Source: Sipunculus nudus (taxonomy: Eukaryota > Annelida > Sipuncula > Golfingiida > Sipunculidae). Taken from it: 64,000 nt of DNA. This document shows positions 23,497 through 37,071 of the stretch, one piece after another; within the stretch, counting starts at the first letter, position 1, and every line of letters begins with the position of its first letter. Below the pieces are notes generated by a model. The model saw nothing but the letters and a program-made list of their open reading frames with translations, did not search any database and had not been told where the DNA came from. A program made the position numbers and the translations under genes. Location of the stretch: the NCBI GenBank assembly GCA_026874595.1, contig CM049307.1, forward strand, positions 60,022,870-60,086,869. The letters run 5' to 3'.

Positions 23497-24943
23497 CAAA
23501 GACAGAGTCAGAGAGACAGAGAGACAGAGACAGAAAGACAGACAAATACGTAGACAATTAACATCTTCCTGACGTTGAAAGCGAGAACAATTGTTAATAC
23601 TTCGAATGCGCTGATTATCAGTGAGTGTAGGCTATATCATATAACAATTAACATATTTTAAAAATTATGACGTGTTCGACAAGTAATTGCGAAATTGCCT
23701 TGGTATAAGAGTAAAGTCAAAATTAGCTTCAAAAGATTACTATAGCCTTATCTTTTGTAAACATGTTCAGATTTAGAATAAATAAAATCGACTAAATAAT
23801 AAGTTTTTATTAATGTCTTAAAGAAAGACGCAGAAGGAGTACGTCCGCCAATTTTTTTTAAAGAAGAATGTCCCGGACCGCTGTGCCAAATTCCTTACCA
23901 TTAAGAGCATCGTGATAAAGGAACAAAGAGGAGGTTATGTTAAAATAAAGAATATGTAAAAAAAAGATGAGCTATTCCACTACCGTTTGTGTAGTATCCA
24001 CAGGACGAGGTTGTTCAGGGCAACGGCTGACGTCATACACAAGAGGATAACACCGGTATACAGCATATCTAAAAAATTAAATTAGATATTTTAGGTTTAT
24101 ATTTTGGTGACGTATTATAAATCACGCTTAAAATGTTCAAATCCCTGCATGCATGTTCACAGACACATTTATGTGCAAACCGAAGTGAAAAAGGGAAAAG
24201 AATGCACCCCAGCTGCATTTTTGACTCGAACCATGAGCTGCCAGTTCCCTCGGCAACGTAAGAGTGGATAGATATGGGTGTTTAAAATTTATTTTGATAA
24301 TTTTTTGACAGGAAAGAGATTAGGTAACTTAGTGCTTTAATTCTGAAGAAACCATAACACGCACAGCATTGAAACGTCTAATGATAATCCAGTGCATCTG
24401 TAGATCGCCCAGCGCAGGGGCCAGAAGAGAAGTCAGAGAACCAAGAAGAGCAACAACAATCGCCCACACGATTTCGGTCGCCTGACCACCCCTACCACCA
24501 ACATGCAGACAGGCTAGCCTTGTCTAATACCCTATGATTTGCGAGCGATCTGTGTTCTCATCACTGGCCATACATGGACTAGTATATGTTAAACGTTCTT
24601 CTTGAGTTTTAAGGCCTGAGCTAGCTGATCGCGAAAAGTACAAGCCGGCGAAAAATTATATGCATGGCCAAATTATTTCCTGTTTTATGCAATAACCAGA
24701 AACCGTTGAAAGTAGCAACGATGTATTAATAAGACAAGAAACACGCATTCTACAGGGTTCATCACCGTTCCTGACTTTATCGACTAGTTTTTCAAATATC
24801 TTTCTTTTCTCTTCATATATAACTTGGATATTCTATAGTGCAGTGTTATAGCTAGTACACAATGTACTTACAATTGAAAGGAGGGGAGGTCTCAGAAAGA
24901 ACTGTTGTCACATCCGTCGTCGAAATGTCCATGTTGGTTGTCG
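22514..24943 (-). CDS. Single-pass membrane protein with tyrosine-rich cytoplasmic tail (3' exons only)
   Basis: Three exons are visible: 24943-24872 (72 nt), 24068-23984 (85 nt) and 23354-22514 (stop TGA). All have AG/GT borders and compatible phases. The first encodes a Thr-rich juxtamembrane stalk (TTNMDISTTDVTTVLSETS). The second encodes one transmembrane helix ending LNNLVLWILHKR. The third encodes about 280 cytoplasmic residues, rich in Ser and acid residues. Tyrosine motifs include NPYSII, YWEY, HLYSSV, SYDDV, YVKLV, ELYESYG, NPVYDDV (an NPxY motif) and LYQTV. These are typical docking sites for SH2/PTB adaptors, so a signalling or phagocytic receptor is likely; that is inference. The extracellular domain lies further upstream and was not found. 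The 60195-62829 gene shares exon phases and TM style, suggesting paralogy. I do not recognise a named family. Confidence 0.75.
23436..23545. repeat. (GA)n with GACAGA tail, in intron
   Basis: GA repeats to about 23490, then degenerate GACAGA units, in the intron between the TM exon and the tail exon. Confidence 0.9.
24069..24871 (-). other. Intron between stalk and TM exons
   Basis: About 800 bases. 24360-24540 is GC-richer than the rest but shows no convincing exon or known element. Confidence 0.5.
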
Positions 24944-25098
24944 CTGAAAATATATTGATATTTTAATCCTTGTATATATTGAATATGTTTGTACTCCTCA
25001 GTTCCTTGTACTCTTCAGTTACTGCAGGAAATAAATAATATCAATCAATCAACCAATCAATATTCTATAGTGCAGTAGTAGAGCTTGTATATACTTAC

Positions 25099-25180
25099 AA
25101 CTGAAGGGAGGGGAGGTCTCAGAATTCACCGCTGAAAGAACTGATGTCATCCGTCGTCGAAACGCCCATGTTTGTTGTCG
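25099..25180 (-). pseudogene. Frameshifted duplicate of the Thr-rich stalk exon
   Basis: Sequence and flanks (TTCTATAGTGCAGT, donor GTAAGT, acceptor TTTTTAG) match the exon 24872-24943, 227 bases away. Relative to that exon it has lost two bases after the shared GATG and gained 12, giving 82 nt. Read in the incoming phase it meets TGA, and its length is not a multiple of three. Both splice sites remain. It is a dead exon, or a poison exon if it is ever spliced in. Confidence 0.75.
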
Positions 25181-27630
25181 CTAAAAATATACACTGATAT
25201 TGTTAGCCTTATAATATATACTATATATACTATGTCATATTATTTATATTATATTATCTTTATCTGCAATGTCCCGTATAATTACGTATAATTACGACAT
25301 ATTTATTTCAAATTGACTGATGGTTACATTTTTTTTAGGCACAATCTGTAACTTGATTATTGCAAATGTTAAAATAGACATCGGCAAATTAAAACAAAAA
25401 TAAACACGAAAGATAAGAAAGAGTTCAGCTAATCAAATCGTTGATTTTTAATTATCACTAGCTTTATCATCAGCTTACTGAAACTATTATATGTTTTTTA
25501 GGTGACAGTGTTCGCACAGAAGGATTATACCCACGCTTCCATAATCAATTTTAGCTAACTACTCCGACAAAAAGGAGTGTTGTAGTTTTATTTTATACAC
25601 ATTATGTAACTTCCCCATTTCCATTATACACAGAAATACACACTCTATATATAAGAATAATTTCTCCATACATCAATATATAAATATTATATATATATAT
25701 ATATTTATAAATATATTATTTAATTTCCCCATTTCCATTATACACAGAATTGGAAGGCAAACCGTGTACTTTCCTATATACTAAATATAGTTAAAAACGA
25801 AAACATTTAGTGTTTGTTGGGGGGGGGGGGGTGTTAAAGGAAGGTATAATAATAAACAGTTAATATGTTGGTCTATATTATAAATGACGGTGCTGACACT
25901 TATCCGTTACTACGTAACTACTCAGGGGTCACACCTTGGAAATGCTCGTTTTGGACCATGAACTGTGGAGAACCATGTTCTAAGGGGGTCATGTTGACCT
26001 ACATTCACAGAAATTTGACCTTATTTCTTCAAGGGGCTACCACGCCGCCACCTATCAGAACATTTATGAGAAATTATGTGAACTCTCTGCAAGTGAGACC
26101 ATGGGTAAAACATAAGCTATATCTAGTTATGCCAAGTTGCCATCCCTTATTCCTGTAAAGTTCCGAGGGAACCATGGTCCATTTATTTACTGATACGACC
26201 TGCGCAGGATCGGAATCACAAGAGTACGACACTGCTGGTTAGGGTTTATGGGCGTCAAAACCTACCACCAACAATGCAACGGGGATTCTAAATACACCAT
26301 GCGGCGTTTTAATATATATAAAGCGAAGAGGGTAATGTAGTCCGTTCAATTATGTTGAACAAGAATTGTTTCAAGGCAAATTATACATAAACATGGTTGT
26401 TTTTTATAGGTAGGACTTCACGGTATAAGTAATATTTTGTAAGCATAGGATTGTGAATGTATAAGCAGAAGGCGTTTCCTTGAAATGTAACAAATTTTGA
26501 TATTAAATTAAGTTTGACAGTTGAAACAAGTAGTCCCGGCGGTCCCACACTATCTAACTGGAAGAGGTTCGTTTTGAGTGGGAATTGTTAACGATCTTTG
26601 CCGGAAGGTGTGACCTCGTCAAAAACCTGCAAACACAGGATACATCCCTACCACATACGCTGTAAATTGACAGAAATGCGAGAGAGAGATACATAGGCCG
26701 ATAATCAGCTATATATGCCCAGTGTCATTCTTTATGTTTGTGTGTGTGGGGGGGGGGGGGAGGTTTGCAAGGGAACAAAATGATACCCCATGGTTATAAC
26801 AATCACAATTACATAACACTAGTATTCTAGGAGGTTATCTCCTTTTATTTTTTATAAGAAGAAAATATGGCATCTTACTTTTGGTGAAATTATCCTAATT
26901 AAGAACTAATGAGGAAACCCAATTCATCGTGGTCAAGCCTCGTTTTCACAGCATGGACGCCTCAACAAAGCTGTTCTGATGCACCACCGCTCATACACAC
27001 AGGTTTCTGTTTCGCTTTTAAAACAAATACATGTATTACTTTCTAGTATACATCGATTAGTTGTTGTTCTGATAAGAAACTTAATTGGACGTTTATCGAA
27101 TTAAATTGACACTTGAATTTAAAATTTCACATTGTTATAAGTGGTATCTGGCAGTGTTATGTGGCAGAGACAGCTGATAGCAGTGACACGGCTTCTTTTT
27201 GCCTTTAATAATGTTAATGGATGGAAGCAATAAAAAAAAAACTTTTTAACATGGTTAGACTTTTCCGTCTTAATTTTGGTTATTTTAGTAGTGCAAAATC
27301 AGTCTTGACTCTGGCATAATTTAGAATGGCACCGGCATAACGACGTTAAAGTGGAATATCTTATCCGGTGTAAATAACGAAAATTATCGTCGCTTTTTCT
27401 TTCACCACTGAAATGGAAAACACTTTTTTTATGGCCGTTCCGCTTGCTAATTATATTATTGTCTAATGTGTATTGAAGGGTCTACATTTATTTAGCATAT
27501 CAATTAAAATATGACACCGAGAAATGACGAATAAGTCATTTTTTTCTGTTTCAACTACTATGGATAATCCATTTTCAAAAGGTCTGTTATTTGACGTGTC
27601 ATTTACAATAAATCGAAATCCCCGCCCAAA

Positions 27631-27649
27631 CTCTCTCTCTCTCTCCCTC

Positions 27650-27732
<83 letters not shown>
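27631..27732. repeat. Compound (CT)n(AT)n microsatellite
   Basis: CT repeats with a C-run, followed by AT repeats from 27702. Confidence 0.95.
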
Positions 27733-27734
<2 letters not shown>

Positions 27735-27869
27735 CATATAAATTTATATAAATAAATATATATTATATTATATATACATTTATCATCACAAAGTTATAAG
27801 AACTGCTTGCAAAAATACCTGATACGTTTATGTTAAAACTTATACAATCTAATATATATCTACCAATAT

Positions 27870-28500
27870 CTTCAAACCTGACCCATCTTAAGATATAGGT
27901 GTGACCCAATAACCGATCGGTTACCCATCATAAGATTGGTCAGAGCTAGTTTCCGATCATGATCTACCGATGCTTTGAATTTAAAAAAATAATAGAAACA
28001 GGAAATAAATATTCATTTAAACCCAAAGTACTATGAATTGTATATTTTACCGTATTGTAAATCTTAATGAAGAAAGTGGCTGATGAGTGGAAAGTTAAAA
28101 CCTGCGAAGGTTTTGTACCTTGTACATTTTTTTATTATTTTCTGAAAATAATTCAAATCAATTTCAATTTGTGTCTATTTTTATGTTGGAGATAACAGAT
28201 GTATATAAAATATTATCATTATCAGTAAATGAACATAGGGAGATGGGCCTGTGCCAAGATGATATTGTTGATCGGTTATAGGGCCTGACCCATCTTAAGA
28301 TAGGTTTGAACCAAAAATCGATATCGGTTATTCTGTTTAACCCATCTCGCCATTTCCAAACCTGATTCCTAGGCATTGTTGATAGGTTATTAGGTCTGAC
28401 CCATCTCAAGATGGATCTGAACCAATAACCAACATATTAAAATATTATCAATATTTGTAAAATTACATCGGGAAATGGGCTTGTTCCAAGATGTTCTTAA
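27870..28500. repeat. Degenerate tandem repeat with CTGACCCATCTTAAGAT-type units
   Basis: Phrases such as GACCCATCTTAAGATA, GAACCAATAACC and GGAGATGGGCCTGT recur at about 27878, 28267, 28397 and 28240/28472 with variable spacing. The units are diverged and I see no coding function. Confidence 0.5.
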
Positions 28501-28522
28501 GATTAGGCTGATCGGAAGATGG

Positions 28523-28524
<2 letters not shown>

Positions 28525-28577
<53 letters not shown>
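28525..28577. repeat. (AT)n microsatellite
   Basis: AT run of about 53 bases. Confidence 0.9.
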
Positions 28578-28580
<3 letters not shown>

Positions 28581-29301
28581 CGCAAAACTAATTGTCCCAA
28601 AACTGTTATTTAACTACATAATCTATCAATCTGAACAAATTAGTAGGCATGATGGTTTTTAAACTAAGCAATTAATTACACGTACCCATTTATGTGACAA
28701 ACATAACCTTTTATCCGGTAGAATTACTAGCTGATAACAGCTGACCCGTACTCCTTTACTTACATATATACCGGTCCCGGCGATCCGCGAAAGTGACGCT
28801 ATAGTTCCATCTTGTCATCCATATGTGTTCTTCTGTGTAAATGAATATAGAAAGGTGGCCTTGCACATATGTATATACCAGTATAAACCAGTATTATCTG
28901 ATGGTTTTTATCTTTCAGGCCGCGGTGAAGCGGGGCATGCTTTTTCCGGACTGCAGGGGCACCGTTTCTGCATGTTGCTGTATAAGATAAAATCAGCAGC
29001 TGATGTTGTAATCTGTACATCCGGGGATGCTTTGGTTTTCTCATACCGTGTTAAGGATTGAACCATGATGATAAATGTAAAAACACGCCTGCTTACACAA
29101 ACCTGATTCATTTATAATATTTGTACACTTAACACATGGAGTATAGACAAGCAAATGTAAACATACACACGAGATGATTTTTGTGCCACATTTTATCTGA
29201 TATGAAAGAAAAATATAAATATGTCAAATAAACAGCTAAATATCCACAGACAAAGATGGCCGCATAGAATTTTCTAAAAATGTTACATCTACAATACATT
29301 A

Positions 29302-29601
29302 AAGGGTCAAATCTGACCTTTATACAGTAAGATGGTAGGTTGCATATATGTAGAGGTAAAAAGTTCACTTAATGCAAAATGCTATAAGCAAAACTCCAGC
29401 TTGTCTGACTTGCTGCCAGATGCCCTTGTGGAATTTATTTTGATCATTTTGGCGGGCCCCCATATATAAAAAACGTTGATATAAACAAAACAAGCAGCCT
29501 GTGTGCTGTGATATCCACCTTTCCGGGCCTATTCTTACAAAAGCTCCAAGGGATAACCTTTAGTTTAAAAAGGTATAAGATAGGTGGTAGGCCCCTTTAA
29601 G
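29302..29601. mobile_element. About 300-bp MITE-like repeat with AAAGGG ends
   Basis: It starts AAAGGGTCAAATCTGACC and ends GGCCCCTTT. The same element occurs inverted and truncated at 39481-39760, sharing TGACCTTTATA, GATATCCACC/GGTGGATATC-like, ACAAGCAGCCTG and GCAACCTACCATCTTA. There is no ORF. Confidence 0.65.
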
Positions 29602-31281
29602 AAAAGGACCCCTGATCCAGAATCGGGATGTCCAGACCCCAAAAAATTGGACTGAACCCCTTAAAAATGATGCAGCGGTCGAAAGGGGGGGGGGGGGTAT
29701 CGGACCCCTGGACCCCCCCCCCTCCTCTGGATAATTCGCTTCTGCCTTATATAAATAACCACCACGTTTAGTTTAGTTGAAGAAGATCATCATGATTAAT
29801 TAAAAACCACGTTCAGTGGATTGGTTATTTAATACTTATACATAATTGTTGAATACTAACAGTTATAAAATCAGAAACCTTAAAGGTTTTGTAAACTTAA
29901 AGATACTAGTAACCAGAATCAATGACACAGCCATGCAGGATTTACGAAAGACGGAAGGTGCCGGGGGTTGGAGTGGGGTGTGTCAGGCTAATAACTGTTA
30001 GAGCCAGTAGCACTCGTATATACATATAAATATTAACACATATGGACTTAAATGTAAAATGGCATATTACTTTATAAGAAGGTCGAGCTTGAAATTCTGG
30101 TTGTGATTCTGCCGAACATCTGTATGAACCATTTTCAAGAGATACAGTCGCCATAGAATAAATGAAAATTGAGATTGAGTGAAAAAGTGGCAATAATTAC
30201 AAACTTAATAATCATTGTTTGGAATGCATTATTAATAATCACCATTTCTTTTTAGTTATCTAAAATCAGGAACGATAACGGAGCTTATCACGTGAAAATA
30301 ATCATATTTTATTAAGGCTTCTGGGTTTCATAATTCTGCGCAGTCCGCTATTTTATTAACATAAAAGCGTCAACAAATTTATGAGCTTCAAATGAGCAAT
30401 TTAATGCTTCGAACGCAATGGAGGCTCTGGCAGGGGATGGAACCAGAATCCTTGTTCAGCCTCAATAACCACAAGTCTACGCCCTGTATGAATCAATGCT
30501 GTTCATATTTTGTTATGTTGATTAATACATATGATACTGGCAATTGCGTGTATTGCCGGGTGAGGTTTATTTTATTTTTCTGATTACCAGCCTGAATTAT
30601 CGAACAAAGGGCCAGTCATAGAGGCAGCAGCAAGGGACATATCTAATTACACCGAGATAAGCGCCTAGATAATTCACGCCCAGTTTATCAGATTTGTCAA
30701 CATATAGTGTAACATTTAAATAGAATCCTATAGATAGAAACATTTCGCGTATTGGGGTGGGGGGTGGGGGGTGTCGCAAAATGTTGCTCTTAGAGAGAGC
30801 ACAGGAAAATTGGAGAAACGTGTCATATTGCTTAAATGGACATGCCAGATGGTCACGCCTCCCGGTGGCAGATTGACAACCTAAATATTTTTCAATATGA
30901 AGAAAATGAAAGTGGAGAAGAATAGGAATGTACATACAATGAACCACTAATGCACAGCAAAATAAAGCTTCCTCTGCCAGCGAATAATTAATAGCAGATC
31001 ATATGACAGATTGTTTTTTTTCATTAGAAATTACTTTGGAAATAAACTTTAATTACAAACCTGCCAGCATATACCAGCATCCTCTCTGTGTATGTTCAGT
31101 TTTACGCGGCTACTTCCTGTTCAACTCGTGTTTACCCCCCCCCCCCCCCAATGTGCCAAGATTTGTACAGGAAGATAAACAGTTCTTTAACTTTCTGACA
31201 CACTTTCACTGATATTATGGTGATGGCTTTGGAGCGTTCATAAAAGTGTGTGTGTCGGGGGGGGGGGGGGGGGGGAGGCGA

Positions 31282-31339
<58 letters not shown>

Positions 31340-31664
31340 TTATATTAATAGCGTAAGGCGATTTTTGAAAATTTCCGTATCTCCTCTGATACCACCGTAC
31401 GGATTGCCGTGATTTTCGACAAACATATGCACCGGTTGTGTCCGAAGAGATTCCACCCAGTTTTATTTGCAATATTTGCGTATTACGTGCATAATTAATA
31501 ATTTTAATATTTGCTCCCCCGCGGGCGCCTCTTTTCCTTGTGTCTTCGGGTTCCGTAAGACAATGGCCATAGAGTGTGTGATGGCCGAACAGAGTTTTAC
31601 TCGGGGGCCCTATCTGGGTTATTTGTACATTTCGCGGTCACCGTCCCGAAATAATCCCCTTATC
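29602..31664. other. Gene-free interval
   Basis: AT-rich sequence with G/C homopolymer runs at about 29685, 29712, 30750 and 31135. No exon was recognised; ORFs here lack any domain signal. Confidence 0.5.
31257..31338. repeat. Poly-G followed by (AT)n
   Basis: A G run of nearly 20 bases, then an AT dinucleotide run from about 31287. Confidence 0.9.
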
Positions 31665-32215
31665 AGATGACCATAAACTAAGAATCCTAACCTATTAGAT
31701 GACCATAAACTAAGAATCCTAAACTATAAGATGACCATAAACTAAGAATCCTAACCTATTATATGACCACAAACTAAGAATCTAACCTATCAGATGACTA
31801 TAATCTAAGAATCCTTACCTGTCAGATGACTATAAACTAAGAATCCTAATCTATCAGATGACCACAAACTAAGGATCTTAATCTATCATACGACTATAAA
31901 ATAAGAATCCTAATCTATCAGATGACCACAAACTAAGAATCCTAACAAACTAAGGATCTGAACCTATGAGATGACTATAAAATAAGAATCCTAGTCTATC
32001 AGATGACCATAAACTAAGAATCCTAACCTATCAGATGACTATAATCTAAGAATCCTAACCTGTCAGATGACTATAAACTACGAATCCTAATCTATCAGAT
32101 GACCACAAACTAAGGATTTTAACATATCATACGACTATAAAATAAGAATCCTAATATATCAGATGACCACAAACTAAGAATCCTAGTCTTCCAGAAGACC
32201 ATAAACTATGTTACC
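31665..32215. repeat. 32-bp minisatellite with a higher-order period
   Basis: About 17 units of roughly 32 bases with the core AGATGACCATAAACTAAGAAT run end to end. Variants (ACTATAATCTAAG, ATACGACTATAAAATAAG) recur in the same order about 241 bases apart (for example starting at 31796 and 32037). This indicates block duplication of about 7-8 units. There are no spacers and no coding signal. Confidence 0.9.
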
Positions 32216-32344
32216 ACTTTTTGTTGAATGTATGCCCCAGAACCCACATGTTTGAAAAGCCACACTAATCAGGAATACTCTGGATCGTATCTTTGAGGTC
32301 CATTTTGGGTAAAATATATTGCTATCATATAGTCTTTTTCCTGT

Positions 32345-32970
32345 ATGTTAAACATAAAACTTAATAGTATGGTCTGTTGCCCCCGCCCAAATAAGTTTTA
32401 CTCAAAAGTTAATAATAATTATTCTTTCAACAAAATTATTAATAGATGTTCGGCCTTATTCTCCATACATACAATTAGCTGTGTTAAGATTGACCTTGAG
32501 TAGACTTTCAATATATACACTTGTCATACATTTTGATGTGGCCAAGATTCTGGAACCCCCAGATCTCGGAGCCATATAATAAAGCTGGGGTTACCATGGT
32601 GTCAAAAAGTTCACACTGTATATCAATATGCAATTTCAGCTTAATTTCCTTTTCAATTTAAGCTATATAAATGGGGTATTTAGCTTTACTGATCTTTTTA
32701 TTAATAACCCTATGGAACAAGTCATAAAAAATTAAACGTTGTGCATAAATAAACATAATCATACACCACCTCCACTTTTTCAAGTCCATAGAAAAATTTT
32801 GGGTGGGATCGGACTTTGACTTTTGAAAATATGACTACTTCAGGCTTGCTAGTATTATCTGTGAGATACCATTTATTATGAATAATCATAAACAGCATTT
32901 AGGGCTGAAAATATTTCTTCAACTGATTCAGCCACAACAATTGTTTCAACGGCATACAACAATACATACA
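32345..32970 (-). pseudogene. LINE reverse-transcriptase relic (3' part)
   Basis: Reading the minus strand in short frame-switching pieces gives, in the right order, ETIVVAESVEE-FSALNAVYDY, NTSKPEVVIFSKVKVRSHP, EVVYDYVYLCTTFNF and LFDTMVTPALLYGSEIWGF. These are the last segments of the fingers/thumb and connection region in non-LTR reverse transcriptases of animals. There are several stops and frameshifts, so it is dead. The catalytic YADD is degraded to YAVE. Confidence 0.75.
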
Positions 32971-33231
32971 TTACATAACTAAGATACATTCTAAGATAAG
33001 TGTCATTATCAATAAGTCTGGTATGCTGTAATGAGATGGCAACTGCGTACCATCGGCCGCTTACGCTACGAGTCAACACAAGTGACAGATGGCCACTTAC
33101 AGCATTGTGTAAAACCTGCCTACATTATACACTTGTCACTTCCAGGACAGACAAATGCGATATTCAGAATTGCTATAACGTCGGGTTATTATTTGGCATT
33201 ATTATATGAGTTATTATTGGTTCAGGGTGAC

Positions 33232-35489
<2,258 letters not shown>

Positions 35490-36278
35490 ATTAAATGAAT
35501 ATAAATACAAATTTCATTTTATTTCACCTATTTCAAATTAATGGCAAAATAATTAATGAAGACATTGTTTGTTTTTTTGGAGACTGTAGACTGTGTAGGT
35601 TTCCTACAAGAACCGTAGATAACAGCACGATCGGCCAAAGCCAAACATTAATGACAAGACGTGATAAATTTAATACGAAATAAAATACATATCTTGGCCA
35701 ATCGCCAAAAATTACACACAGAAATAGGTACAACACATCACTGTACGGCTCAATTCAGTCTCATATCAAGCAAAAAAACATTTGGATAGCAATTTCATAT
35801 GAGGATATAAAAAAAACGAAATTTAAATGCTCAAAAGACCAAAAATTCTCACTTATGGTTAACAATGCGTCATATGATCTGTCAAACCTAAGAAATATAA
35901 CATTTTCATTGCATATATGTGAGTAATAATGTCATGATAATTACTGCCTTTCGTGTTTGACGTTCGGATATGACCAAATGATAAGTTTCATAATAAAGAC
36001 ATTGTTAATATAATGTCGGTCATTTCACATATCCCTGGGAAACAACCAGTTATAACCTGCCCTTGTAGAAATCCTAAATTTCTAAGAAGTTTTACTGGAA
36101 CTTTCTACCATGATAGAATATATTATATATATGCAAATGCTACTCATGAGCAAATACGTCAGAGTTAGGCTGAATCTAAGTGATTTCATTCATCAATAAA
36201 AGAGATTCACTGATCTGAAAAATTATACGAGGTAATTTAAGGACATGGTCGGATGGAAATCACAATATATGACAATTA

Positions 36279-36280
<2 letters not shown>

Positions 36281-36329
<49 letters not shown>
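36281..36329. repeat. (AT)n microsatellite, expanded only in duplication copy 1
   Basis: The matching place in copy 2 (about 44808) has only a short AT stretch. Confidence 0.85.
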
Positions 36330-36331
<2 letters not shown>

Positions 36332-36524
36332 AAATATGCATGGTATTTTATATCCGGGGGTATTCGTACACGACGGTTAGTCTGGGTAGGCCTATTGTTC
36401 AGTAATATAAATTGAACCATCACTCATGGTAATGTGAATTAATAGGCGACTGTCCACAGTCGTACATTGTTGAATTTATACTCATTATGTAATTACAATA
36501 ACTAGTGCGACTAATTCTCAGCTC

Positions 36525-36533
36525 TATATATAA
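36525..36533 (+). promoter_or_regulatory. TATA box of VWC1
   Basis: TATATATAA lies about 25-30 bases upstream of the conserved TCAAACCATTCAGCACGG segment, which probably contains the start site. The same arrangement exists before VWC2. Confidence 0.6.
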
Positions 36534-36554
36534 CCACCTTGATATAAGGGGTCA

Positions 36555-36606
36555 AACCATTCAGCACGGTGAAGAGACTACTTCGAAGTAGGGAAGCGAA
36601 TAACAG
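36555..36606 (+). other. Putative 5' UTR exon of VWC1
   Basis: It runs from the probable start site to the donor ACAG|GTCAGT and is conserved with 45062-45110. The splice acceptor is at 37065-37066, five bases before the ATG. Its extent at the 5' end is an estimate. Confidence 0.5.
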
Positions 36607-36960
36607 GTCAGTACGTATGTGACACAGTTAACAGTGCCTTCACATGTCACAAAACAGGCATGCAACAGGTTTTCGACAGTAAATTGTGTCGTGCGAAATT
36701 CAGGTATTTTAAGGATGAAATTGCTACCTTAGGGTTTAGACTTATTCAAAAATTTTCAGCCTCCTACGATATTTAGTGATCCGAGGCCCACAGAATAATA
36801 TCTTACAATACGGTACAAAGCTATAGCCCTTGAAATATTTGGGGCGATTCAAAACAATTGTAATATTCAAAGGATTCTCCGAATTTCACTATAATTCACA
36901 TTCTGGGTGAAGAAACTACTTAAAACAGACGATATAATAAATAATAATATAAATCCTTTA

Positions 36961-37030
36961 GGGTTCATGGAAAGGGGACTCTTTGTCGTTGTGTCTGTTG
37001 GTGGGAATCATCGCTGATGTTCGTGGTACT
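36961..37030 (+). pseudogene. Relic of a VWC signal-peptide exon
   Basis: TTAGGGTTCATGGAAAGGG, TTGTGTCTGTTGGTGGGAAT and CGCTGATG follow the start of the true exon (37067 on) about 107 bases upstream. There is a short deletion and lost frame. It is only in copy 1. Confidence 0.6.
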
Positions 37031-37071
37031 GAAACATTATAATAAATTATAGCATTATAATTTTAGGAATC

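Larger units (their letters stand above)
25183..28800. other. Region expected to hold upstream introns of the 22.5 kb gene; no exon found
   Basis: I searched the minus strand for exons ending at a phase leaving one base and found none convincing. Visible content includes a duplicated phrase TTCCCCATTTCCATTATACA at about 25614 and 25724, G-runs near 25815 and 26748, degenerate repeats about 27870-28500, and the microsatellites listed separately. The 97-codon plus-strand ORF at 25865-26158 has no recognisable feature. Confidence 0.45.

Noticed and set aside
25865..26158. 97-codon plus-strand ORF
   Set aside because: No recognisable domain, no splice context, and opposite to the gene that should occupy this region.
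28825..29061. Possible exon after a TTTCAG acceptor at about 28920
   Set aside because: The two possible frames give no family, and no matching donor or neighbouring exon could be found.
31665..32215. CRISPR array
   Set aside because: Units abut without unique spacers and the genome is eukaryotic; it is a minisatellite.
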